From contig DIME01000155.1 in NCBI GenBank assembly GCA_002425405.1, positions 1-30,769 of the forward strand: a stretch of 30,769 bases of DNA, in the 5' to 3' direction. Positions 24,556 to 30,769 of this stretch are shown piece after piece. Position numbers and translations under genes: made by a program. The notes under the pieces are model-generated. The model saw only the letters and a list, made by a program, of their open reading frames with translations. It did no database searches and was not told where the DNA came from. The DNA is from Candidatus Accumulibacter vicinus (GTDB lineage: Bacteria > Pseudomonadota > Gammaproteobacteria > Burkholderiales > Rhodocyclaceae). Numbering within the stretch: position 1 is the stretch's first letter; the number at the start of each line of letters is the position of its first letter.

Positions 24556-26870
24556 CAGTTGGTTCTTGGCCCGCAGAGGAAAGCCCTTGAGCAGATCGGG
24601 ACAAGAGGTCGTAGATAGGCTTCAAACTCCGGATGCGCGGCGATCCAGGGGGCAAGGTAGTCCAGGGCATCAAGCGTCAGAAATCCCTGTCCACCTTGGC
24701 CGATCAGCCGCCATGCCGCCTGCGCAAAATAAAAGTGCTGAAATTCGCCGTGCGTTGCGGCTGCCGCCCGGTCCAGGTACCAGGGAACGATGTCGGCTGG
24801 TGGCTCCGCGCCGTACAGGCGGGACGTACAATTTGACAGGCAGAACCAGACGTTTTCCTTGTCGATGCAGCGTACGGCGCCGACAAGCAACGTCACCTTG
24901 TAGCGTTCCGGCCGCGCCGCAAGCCAGGCGGCGACACGCTTTTGGTGCTGGTCATCAATGCGCGGCGAGTCGTGTTCGTCCAATCCCGCACCAAGCCAAT
25001 CGTACAGGCGCGTATCGTCGATGGTGTCGCCGTGCGTTTCCAGTGCGCGCGCCAGCAGGCCGCCAGCCATACGTTCCACCTGCAGATCGTCGAGCGATTT
25101 GCGCAAGGCCGGACTTCGTTTTGCCCACTGGTAGAGAAGTTCTGGCAGCGTTTCCGCCTGCGCAGTTTCCGGCAGATGGTGTCCCCAGAACATGCGATAG
25201 ACGCCGATGAGGCGATCCTGCTTTTCCTGGTGCAGGAAGTCGAACAATTCGACCGGCCGGATGAACTCGGGGAACAGCTCCGTCAGCAGGCAACCGAGCA
25301 ACTCGTCGTCGTTGTCCTCCACTATTCCGGCTTGAACGCTTCTGGCAATGGCGACCAGGCGAGCGGCATTGCGCGGCAGGTCGCGCAGCAGAATCTTCAG
25401 GGCCGAGTGGCGGATGTGCGAAGGGTAGCTCGCATCCCGAGCCACGGCCTCGAGCAGCGCATCGAAGCGCAGCAATTCCTCCGGCGCTGCGATCTTGGCC
25501 AACCGCGGGCCGTAGCGCAGCGCATCCAGCGCGCACTCGAGCAGGGCGATGTCGGCCTCTGAGCGCGAGTGGTCAGCGAGCAATTCCAGGAATACCGGCA
25601 CCATGTCGGATGTGGCCAGAGCGCCGAAAGGTGCGGCAGTCCAGTCCTGAAAGCGGAAATGGGGATAGCGCTCGGCTTCGGCTTTGAGCGCGGCGAGCAC
25701 GCGGCGCTTGTCATCGATCGGGAAGTCGCGCACATCACCATAAAGCACGACGCCATGCGGATCGCGTTCGACGAGTTCGGCGCGCGCGCTGCGGCAATGC
25801 ACGGAGAACCAAGCGGCCACGCCGCGCAGGTCGGGGGCGATGCCGCCGTCCTCGGCGGCCATGAGTGCAACGACGCGACCGAGCGGCAAGCCTTGTCTGT
25901 CGATCAGCGCCGCCAGATGCCGTGCGCCGAGGTATTCGGCAATGCTGCGATGGACAGGGAGGCGTTGCTGTTCGCAGTCGTCGCGCTGAAACAGGCCGCT
26001 GGCCAGCGCATCGAGCAATGGCCTGTCGCAGGAGGCGGCAAGCTCGCGCCAGAGACTGTGCTGATCATCCACAGCGTCGTCGTCGAGGGCAAAGCCCGCG
26101 ATACCCGCGAGCAGTTGCACGGCGCAGAGGAAACCTGCCGCGTCGAGCAGGGCGTCGTCCGTCCGTGCGCTGGCGCGCGTCGTCGCACGGCGCTCCGCGT
26201 TGAGTTCGCGCACCAGTTGCCGGCAGGCGATTTCGTAGGTCTCGCGGCGACCGTCGGGCCAGCTTTCGCCAACAGCGCGAGCCAGCAGAGTCAGCGTCTG
26301 CGGGTTGCGTAGCAGCTCGGCCAGTCCGTGGCGTTCCGCTTGGTGGACGAAATCTGCCGGATCGGTGCGGCCGAATTTGTGTGCGAGCAACAAGGCGATA
26401 TCGGCGTCGCTCAGCGGATCGAGGTGCAGGACGGCGAGCGAGCCACCGGGCGCAACCTCTAGCAGGGCAGCACGGTCGCTGTCGCCGTACCAGTCGGCCT
26501 CGCGGCATGAGAGCCGGAAGGCAGGACGACCGAGACGGTCGAGATGCTGCCGAACTTGGTACAGCGGTGTGCGGCCGTCGCCGCCGGCCGCACGCATTTC
26601 GTCGAGGCCGTCAATGAACAGTGTTTTGCCGGCAAGCTGTGGACCAGGTTCGAGGGTGGCGAAGCTGCGCGCCGGGAGGTAATGGCCGCCGGTGGCCGCT
26701 GCCTCGCGCTTCAACGATTTGGTCTTGCCGGCACCGGGGTCGCCCAGCAGCACATAGGCCGGCACGGCACGCAAATCCTCCAGCGGCTGGCTCTTGCGTT
26801 CGCCGCTTTGCTCGTTGCGCGTCGTGCAGGTGCGCGGCACCAGCAGGTCGGGATCGCAGACTTGGCTCAA
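24549..26870 (-). CDS. NACHT-type STAND NTPase (bacterial NLR-like), truncated by frameshift
   Basis: From the chosen TTG start the product is 773 residues. The NTPase core lies at the very front: Walker A GDPGAGKT (43-50) and the NACHT-type Walker B LFIDGLDE (84-91), then a long helical/HEAT-like region. Proteins of this type sense phage components and trigger an effector. The usual N-terminal effector is missing. The effector may instead be the nuclease at the far C-terminus, now in another frame (23419-24555). The TTG at 26868-26870 overlaps the stop of the DUF4143 fragment and has GGAG 8 nt upstream; a longer frame to 26960 overlaps that fragment. The frame ends in nonsense (about 24549-24600) after a likely one-base loss. 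Activity is doubtful. Confidence 0.75.
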   Translation of the reverse strand: MSQVCDPDLLVPRTCTTRNEQSGERKSQPLEDLRAVPAYVLLGDPGAGKTKSLKREAAATGGHYLPARSFATLEPGPQLAGKTLFIDGLDEMRAAGGDGRTPLYQVRQHLDRLGRPAFRLSCREADWYGDSDRAALLEVAPGGSLAVLHLDPLSDADIALLLAHKFGRTDPADFVHQAERHGLAELLRNPQTLTLLARAVGESWPDGRRETYEIACRQLVRELNAERRATTRASARTDDALLDAAGFLCAVQLLAGIAGFALDDDAVDDQHSLWRELAASCDRPLLDALASGLFQRDDCEQQRLPVHRSIAEYLGARHLAALIDRQGLPLGRVVALMAAEDGGIAPDLRGVAAWFSVHCRSARAELVERDPHGVVLYGDVRDFPIDDKRRVLAALKAEAERYPHFRFQDWTAAPFGALATSDMVPVFLELLADHSRSEADIALLECALDALRYGPRLAKIAAPEELLRFDALLEAVARDASYPSHIRHSALKILLRDLPRNAARLVAIARSVQAGIVEDNDDELLGCLLTELFPEFIRPVELFDFLHQEKQDRLIGVYRMFWGHHLPETAQAETLPELLYQWAKRSPALRKSLDDLQVERMAGGLLARALETHGDTIDDTRLYDWLGAGLDEHDSPRIDDQHQKRVAAWLAARPERYKVTLLVGAVRCIDKENVWFCLSNCTSRLYGAEPPADIVPWYLDRAAAATHGEFQHFYFAQAAWRLIGQGGQGFLTLDALDYLAPWIAAHPEFEAYLRPLVPICSRAFLCGPRTNCW
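24598..24600 (-). other. Probable frameshift point in the NACHT gene
   Basis: On the minus strand the run CCC within GTCCCGATC is where the two frames exchange. One additional base would continue EFEAYLRPLVP directly into DLLKGFPLRAKNQLLVNVL and on to the nuclease domain, giving a protein of about 1,150 residues. It could be a mutation, a sequencing error or a recoding site. Confidence 0.6.
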
Positions 26871-27082
26871 AACCAGTGCTCCGCCGGATAGGAAAGGAAC
26901 TCGGCCAAGGGGATGCCACCGTCGCCGATCAACAGGTGGCGGCAGGCACCGAATTGGCATTCGAAGGCGGCAAGGCCGCGCAGTTGCGCCGGCATGGCAC
27001 CGCTTTTTACTTCGATGGCGACGAGTCGTTGTCCGCGTTCAAGGACGAAATCCAGCCGGGGTGATTCACATTGCACCGGCAT
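26867..27082 (-). pseudogene. C-terminal remnant of a DUF4143-type AAA ATPase
   Basis: Only 71 residues remain of a protein that is normally near 400. ESPRLDFVLERGQRLVAIEVKSG carries the EVK nuclease-like motif of the DUF4143 domain, and the ending GGIPLAEFLSYPAEHWF is the typical last stretch of the family. The AAA ATPase domain is gone. The fragment starts inside the last codons of the zeta-toxin gene and ends where the NACHT gene begins. It therefore marks a recombination scar between two accessory systems. A peptide could still be made from the ATG at 27082, but function is unlikely. Confidence 0.75.
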
Positions 27083-27749
27083 TTAACCGATAGAAGGTGC
27101 TCTCAACTTGGTGCCACCACGCCGGTGGATATTCATCCTTGACACCCAACCTCCCATTCTCAAAGAAAGCAATGTCCCAGTAGGTATCCAAGTCGTCCTC
27201 GCTGCGATCTTCGCTATTGTCGAAAAAGATCGCCAGCGTGGCGATGCGGGCGCCGTGCGCGAAATTCAGAAGCACCCGCTCGTAGCGACCCTCGATCTTG
27301 TCGTCGCGGACATTGTGGCCCCCCTTGGCGTGCCGGATGGCCACGCGCGCCTTGGACTTCTCAATCGATCCTAGACCGACGGCAATGAGCAGCACCAAAT
27401 AGCCGCGGCGACGTGCTTCATCCATAAACCCAACCTTATCTTGCTCGGGATCGGAGAACACGGTTTCGAAGCTGAAGTTGATCTCCCGGTCGAGGTATTG
27501 CTGGCGCAAGCGGGTCGCTTCCGTCGCTGCACGTTCCTCGAACTCCTCCTTGGAAAGGCTGTGCTCACCCAGATCGAAGGTGATGACCTTCTCGATCTCA
27601 TCTGGATTGATGTGTTCCGTCAAGAGGCAGGCGAGGGCGCTGGCGATCCGCTCGCGGTAGATCGTGGTTTTACCGGCACCGTTATGGCCGGCGATCACCA
27701 CCAGAAGGCGCCGGTCCTCTTCGGCGATCTGATCCAAGCGCGCCTGCAA
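27066..27749 (-). CDS. Zeta-toxin-family ATPase/kinase
   Basis: A 227-residue P-loop kinase related to zeta toxins, which phosphorylate UDP-N-acetylglucosamine and poison cell-wall synthesis. Seen are Walker A GHNGAGKTT (21-29), HINPDEI, the strand and acid NFSFETVFSD, and the basic lid segment KGGHNVRDDKIEGRYERVL. The formal start at 27749 is TTG with no good site. The family-like N-terminus seems to begin ten codons earlier (SPLEVFLERLQ) at a CTG (27777-27779) that overlaps the upstream gene's TGA and has AAGGGG 5 nt before it, so a rare CTG start is possible. The third gene of a likely operon with the HTH and TIGR04255 genes. The C-terminus ends at the DUF4143 scar. Confidence 0.8.
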   Translation of the reverse strand: MQARLDQIAEEDRRLLVVIAGHNGAGKTTIYRERIASALACLLTEHINPDEIEKVITFDLGEHSLSKEEFEERAATEATRLRQQYLDREINFSFETVFSDPEQDKVGFMDEARRRGYLVLLIAVGLGSIEKSKARVAIRHAKGGHNVRDDKIEGRYERVLLNFAHGARIATLAIFFDNSEDRSEDDLDTYWDIAFFENGRLGVKDEYPPAWWHQVESTFYRLNAGAM

Positions 27750-27775
27750 TCGCTCCAGAAAGACTTCAAGCGGAC

Positions 27776-28504
27776 TCAGCTTATCCCCTTTCGAGCCTTG
27801 CGCCCGGCGCCGAGGCCAGCGAAAGCGCCTGTCAGCGCCGTTGCAGCCTGGGTCGCGCGCTCACCCTCCTCGCGCCGCCTATCTGCCGTGCTGGCGACGA
27901 GCACCTGGTAGGCGGTCTGCAGAACCTCATGGTCGATTTGTGGAGCTTTTAGAAGGTCGAGCATGGTGTTGCCGGCGGGCAGCAGCGCATAGAGCCACCT
28001 CCCCTTGAGAGACGGGAGGTTCTGCCATAATTGCGCCGCGCCGTAGAGTTGCTTGAGGCGGTCGCGATTTTCGTGGGCGCGCACTTGCTCCATGTCAGTG
28101 AGCTTCATCCACTGATAGGCCGTCTGCCGCGTGATACCGAAAACCTCGGCAGTCTCACTGATGTTCAGGCCGAAGACGGTACGCACTCCATCCAGAACGG
28201 ACGCCGGGGAGAGCGCGACGGGTGGCAGCGCGGCCTCCAAGTTCAACTCCATCGCCGCAGGGGTTTCTTCCGGGAGGTCGATTTGATTCTTGGTGATAAC
28301 GATGTAGGCGCCGGTCGTCGCCGAATGGCCTTCCCGCAAATACGGAGTGGCGTGGTTCAACAGCGTCCACATGCGCGGAACGCCTTGGAAAGGGTCAGAC
28401 TGGTCCTCAACGAAGGCGCTTCCGGTTCCTTCGCCATAGAGAGTACGCATGGCACCCCGACGGATGGCGAAATCGCGGCTGGCCTGCGCTTGTGAATTGT
28501 GCAT
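27776..28504 (-). CDS. Helix-turn-helix protein, likely regulator or antitoxin of the zeta-type toxin
   Basis: A 242-residue protein. A helix-turn-helix lies at about 115-135 (ISETAEVFGITRQTAYQWM), like those of phage and antitoxin regulators. The N-terminal 100 residues (TLYGEGTGSAFVEDQ..., HATPYLREGHSATTGAYIVI) are not a domain I recognise. The C-terminus is helical and ends in a basic tail (GRKARKG). AGGAGGAGAGG directly precedes the ATG at 28504; the frame continues upstream but overlaps the preceding gene. It sits between a TIGR04255 gene (10-nt gap) and a zeta-type kinase gene (overlapping or 26-nt gap). That suggests it binds the divergent promoter region near 29374-29448 and restrains the kinase. 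Both roles are inference. Confidence 0.75.
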   Translation of the reverse strand: MHNSQAQASRDFAIRRGAMRTLYGEGTGSAFVEDQSDPFQGVPRMWTLLNHATPYLREGHSATTGAYIVITKNQIDLPEETPAAMELNLEAALPPVALSPASVLDGVRTVFGLNISETAEVFGITRQTAYQWMKLTDMEQVRAHENRDRLKQLYGAAQLWQNLPSLKGRWLYALLPAGNTMLDLLKAPQIDHEVLQTAYQVLVASTADRRREEGERATQAATALTGAFAGLGAGRKARKGIS

Positions 28505-28514
28505 CCTCTCCTCC

Positions 28515-29339
28515 TTATACCGGCTGGCCCGACCACTCGGCCTCGGCTTCCGGCGTAATGATACGGCCAAATGCCGTGCAGATATCGTCGCGAAGACGCT
28601 GGAATTCCCCAGCGATTTCTTCCGCCAGCATTCGGCGGGAATCCACGCGCCAGCGGTCAATGTCCAGAACCGCCGATGGCTGCCCTTCGGAGTATTTCCC
28701 AAATAAGGCGGGAGGGGGCTGAACGGAACCATCGAGATCTGGCGGCAGGGAAGGTGGTGCAAAGCCACGGCCAAACTGGACACGCATCGCCCCATCGGTC
28801 CCTCTGGGGTATTCGTGACTCATGAAGGCAGTTTGGGCGATTTCGCCGAAGACGTTGGTCAAGTGGCCGAACCCGTCCTTGAAGTAGTCCTCGGGCACTT
28901 TCCCAGCAGTGGGAATGATGAAGTCAACGTAACGCAGGCCCAGCCGCTGCACCTTGACCCCTCCGGTGGCGCACAGGCAGTCCAGCATGGACCGCCATTC
29001 CGCCAGAAAGTGCAGCGAATCCTCGTAGAGGGAGGTGGTGTAGGTCATCACTCCGTCCTGAAGGCGCAAAGCACGTCGATTGTCGTCACTGCGCAGTTCG
29101 CGGCCAACCTCGCCCTCGTTCGACTTGGATTCCATGGCTGGACCGGGCGTATTGCCAAATAAAAACGTCACTTGCCGCACGGCCTTCATGGCAGGAAAGC
29201 GTTCGCCCAGCGCAGCCTTGAGGCGCGCAGCAACCTCCTTGTATTCGGTATCAACTTCGGGATCAAAACGGACTTGCGCCAGCACAAGGGCCAACGGCGC
29301 GTTGGGCCACTTGCCCAGCGCCTGCTCGTGATTGCTCAC
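28515..29339 (-). CDS. TIGR04255 family protein
   Basis: A 274-residue protein with the layout of the TIGR04255 family: an N-terminal WPNAPLALVLAQVRF, a central VQRLGLRYVDFIIP (the most typical segment), and a C-terminal AVLDIDRWRV...EEIAGEFQRLRDDICTAFGRIITPEA. The molecular role of this family is not established. It occurs sporadically next to toxin- or regulator-type genes, as here. The GTG start at 29339 is supported by AGGAGG 7 nt upstream. A good minus-strand promoter lies at 29388-29416. It is the first gene of the TIGR04255-HTH-zeta set, with 10 nt to the HTH gene. Confidence 0.78.
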   Translation of the reverse strand: MSNHEQALGKWPNAPLALVLAQVRFDPEVDTEYKEVAARLKAALGERFPAMKAVRQVTFLFGNTPGPAMESKSNEGEVGRELRSDDNRRALRLQDGVMTYTTSLYEDSLHFLAEWRSMLDCLCATGGVKVQRLGLRYVDFIIPTAGKVPEDYFKDGFGHLTNVFGEIAQTAFMSHEYPRGTDGAMRVQFGRGFAPPSLPPDLDGSVQPPPALFGKYSEGQPSAVLDIDRWRVDSRRMLAEEIAGEFQRLRDDICTAFGRIITPEAEAEWSGQPV

Positions 29340-29387
29340 GGTTATACCTCCTGTTGTATGGGTGGGGTACAGCGTCTGTTTGCTTTA

Positions 29388-29416
29388 ATCATACACGTTA
29401 CTTGACAATTTGTGAA
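29388..29416 (-). promoter_or_regulatory. Sigma-70 promoter of the TIGR04255-HTH-zeta operon
   Basis: On the minus strand TTCACA (29411-29416), 17-nt spacer, TATGAT (29388-29393). Its -35 half overlaps the opposing promoter at 29402-29431, so the two transcription units probably exclude or co-regulate each other. Confidence 0.6.
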
Positions 29417-29431
29417 ACCCGGTTGTACTAT
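29402..29431 (+). promoter_or_regulatory. Sigma-70 promoter of the ubiquitin-like gene
   Basis: A perfect -35 TTGACA (29402-29407), 18-nt spacer and TACTAT (29426-29431). It would drive the multiubiquitin-like gene with a leader of about 70 nt and overlaps the divergent promoter. Confidence 0.6.
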
Positions 29432-29509
29432 TAGACACGCTAACAGACATTCTGTGGAGGGCGGCAATGTATGAGATCACTTACCCAACATCTCACAAGG
29501 AGATTTGAA

Positions 29510-29680
29510 ATGAGCAACTCCAACAGTGGTCAGGCTCCCGGTCAGAACAAGACCGTCCTCATCATCGTCAATGGTCGCCCGCGCGAGGTGACCGGAAAGT
29601 CGATTTCCTACGAGGAGATCGTTAAGCTGGCTTTCCCGGACGATCGTGTGCTTGGCGGCTCACGGCTTGAAGTTTCCTGA
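29510..29680 (+). pseudogene. Truncated multiubiquitin-domain (bacterial ubiquitin-like) protein
   Basis: From the ATG at 29510 (AAGGAG 8 nt upstream) only 56 residues are encoded. KTVLIIVNGRPREVTG and ISYEEIVKLAFPD match the first half of a multiubiquitin-type beta-grasp domain, a bacterial ubiquitin-like protein normally encoded with E1-, E2- and JAB-type partners. After AFPD the sequence loses all similarity (DRVLGGSRLEVS) and stops, so the second half of the domain and any C-terminal glycine are gone. No E1, E2 or JAB gene follows; the next gene is unrelated and on the other strand. Promoter and ribosome-binding site are intact, so a short peptide may still be made. Best read as the head of a deleted ubiquitin-like conjugation operon. 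The frame to 29471 is not preferred. Confidence 0.7.
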
Positions 29681-29710
29681 TGGACTCCCTGAAATGTCAA
29701 ACTTTTCCAG

Positions 29711-29731
29711 TCCTCCGGCAAAGCCGGGGGA
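29711..29731 (+). terminator. Hairpin after the ubiquitin-like remnant
   Basis: A stem of 8-9 bp (CCTCCGGC with GCCGGGGG, one G-T pair) around an AAA loop, followed by TTTCCCATTTTT. It fits a rho-independent terminator for the plus strand and also lies beyond the end of the minus-strand gene at 29788. Confidence 0.5.
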
Positions 29732-29787
29732 TTTCCCATTTTTGGTTAACAGTGGGCTGCACCCCGACCCGCGTACGATCGGATCGA

Positions 29788-30769
29788 TCAGACGGCCGCC
29801 GGATCGAACGTATGCGCCGATGCCCGTAGCGCCATCAGATATTCGCTGGCGCTGCAACGCTCACCGGAGAACACCAGTTTCTGGGAGGGAAAACAGGCAA
29901 AGGCGCGGGCGGTGTCCTGCATCACTGCAAAACCCGACATCTCGCCTGCGCGCCGCCACAACTTTGCCAAGCGAGCAGCATGCTCGTCTGCGGTTTCCTG
30001 CCGATGGCGCTCGGCATATTTCGGGTTGACGAAGAAAACGGTCTTCCGCAGGATCGCCGGGTTGTCGCCGATGTATTGCATTTCCCAACTGACACCGTTG
30101 TCGCCGTCCAGTATCTTTTCGTCAAATATCATCACGATCACGCGCGCCGCATCGGTGTAGTGGCGCACATCATTGCGCCAGTGCGATTCTTCCTCCGGGG
30201 TTCCCGGGGGATCCGGTTCGGAGAACTTGCGCAATGCTCCGAACGGGGAAGCCTTGTCCTTTTCTTCTGGCTTTCCCAAAGCCCTCGGCGGTGCCCACGA
30301 CATGAACTCCGACAGCAACATGCGATCCAGGTTGAGGCGCCACCGACGCGGCGACATCAGCAGTTGTAGGGGGGTTCGTGGCGAGTTCTTCAGCGTCACC
30401 TGATCATCATCGAACGACCGAAGAAAAATCAGTGGGGCACGTTGATCCCAAGCGAGTCGGTCAGCGGCACTTTTGGCCGCAAGGTACTCACCCCCACGAG
30501 ACAACCAGTACGCAAAAAAAGGCAATATCGCGACAGCAAACACGTACTGGAGCACCATGCCGGTGCGGGCAAATTTACCTTTTTCCGCAATGCACCCGGC
30601 CAGCGCGTTGTTGGTGAAACCCACACAATCGGTGATATCAGCCTGCGCCTGAAAGCTCTGGAACCACATTCCCGCTACCATATTGATGCCGGCGATGGCC
30701 AAAAACACCATCGCCAGGAGCAGCAACAGCATGCTCAGCCTGGCAGACCTGACGGATCTTCCCCCAGCC
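29788..30769 (-). CDS. Membrane-anchored protein with possible TIR-like domain (may be partial)
   Basis: The frame is open to the window edge. A possible ATG at 30732 has no clear ribosome-binding site, so the true start may lie outside. Counting from that ATG, two transmembrane helices (about 2-22 and 58-78) are followed by a cytoplasmic domain. It opens with a strand and acidic motif APLIFLRSFDDD (99-110). It continues through RALGKPEE and FGALRKF to WRNDVRHYTDAARVIVMIFD and GVSWEMQYI with Glu217. This order is that of a widespread bacterial membrane family whose fold I infer to be TIR-like, with the glutamate at the NADase position. If so, it would be a membrane-bound effector. It is not part of any operon visible here. 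Confidence 0.6.
   Translation of the reverse strand, partial: AGGRSVRSARLSMLLLLLAMVFLAIAGINMVAGMWFQSFQAQADITDCVGFTNNALAGCIAEKGKFARTGMVLQYVFAVAILPFFAYWLSRGGEYLAAKSAADRLAWDQRAPLIFLRSFDDDQVTLKNSPRTPLQLLMSPRRWRLNLDRMLLSEFMSWAPPRALGKPEEKDKASPFGALRKFSEPDPPGTPEEESHWRNDVRHYTDAARVIVMIFDEKILDGDNGVSWEMQYIGDNPAILRKTVFFVNPKYAERHRQETADEHAARLAKLWRRAGEMSGFAVMQDTARAFACFPSQKLVFSGERCSASEYLMALRASAHTFDPAAV

Larger units (their letters stand above)
29374..29448. promoter_or_regulatory. Inverted repeat flanking the divergent promoters (candidate operator)
   Basis: GTCTGTTTGC (29374-29383) and GCTAACAGAC (29439-29448) pair at 9 of 10 positions and enclose both divergent promoters. Such paired half-sites suit a regulator that loops or bridges the region. 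The HTH protein of the minus operon is the obvious candidate. Confidence 0.4.

Overview
This window is GC-rich, densely coded DNA from a Gram-negative proteobacterium. A betaproteobacterium is most likely, perhaps Rhodocyclales or Accumulibacter-like. The clues are a PEP-CTERM protein, sigma-54 promoters, a classical groESL operon with a CIRCE element, a MipA-type outer-membrane protein and an exported metacaspase-like protein. The genus is inference only. No tRNA, rRNA, complete insertion sequence or CRISPR array was seen.

Layout. 1-554: an unassigned AT-richer stretch joined to the 3' end of an RND efflux permease gene. 597-3535: a PEP-CTERM von Willebrand protein (+) and an exported TPR protein (-), converging on a shared terminator. 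Each has a -24/-12 (sigma-54) promoter, and about 100 bp upstream of each promoter lies a 17-bp inverted repeat of the same geometry. 3614-5231: a decayed methyltransferase-TPR-OGT (SPINDLY-type) gene with an internal deletion. 5470-10000 (+): a small ABM-type monooxygenase, an alpha/beta hydrolase, an AMP-forming acyl-CoA synthetase and a caspase-like secreted protein. 10083-12682 (-): a PstS-like periplasmic binding protein and a hybrid histidine kinase, behind a third sigma-54-type promoter. 12961-15146 (-): groES-groEL with a sigma-70 promoter overlapped by CIRCE.

15215-22027 (+): a promoter, an unusually palindrome-rich leader of about 290 nt, then a tightly packed set of genes. These encode a radical SAM protein, a flavin-dependent halogenase-like oxidoreductase, an FkbO/XanB2-type chorismatase, a MipA-like outer-membrane protein, a lysophospholipid-type acyltransferase and a family 2 glycosyltransferase. 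This combination resembles the tailoring and lipid-anchoring part of aryl-polyene or xanthomonadin pigment clusters, but no ketosynthase or acyl carrier protein is present. A Kef/CPA2 antiporter follows.

23419-30769: an accessory, defence-like region. On the minus strand lies a likely operon of TIGR04255 protein, HTH protein and zeta-toxin kinase, then a DUF4143 ATPase remnant, then a NACHT-type STAND NTPase. A frameshift splits the NTPase from its C-terminal HEAT-like and PD-(D/E)XK nuclease part. Divergent from the operon, through overlapping promoters flanked by an inverted repeat, is a truncated multiubiquitin-type ubiquitin-like protein. The window ends in a membrane-anchored protein with a possible TIR-like domain. 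The remnants and breakpoints suggest repeated gain and loss of defence or conflict systems here.
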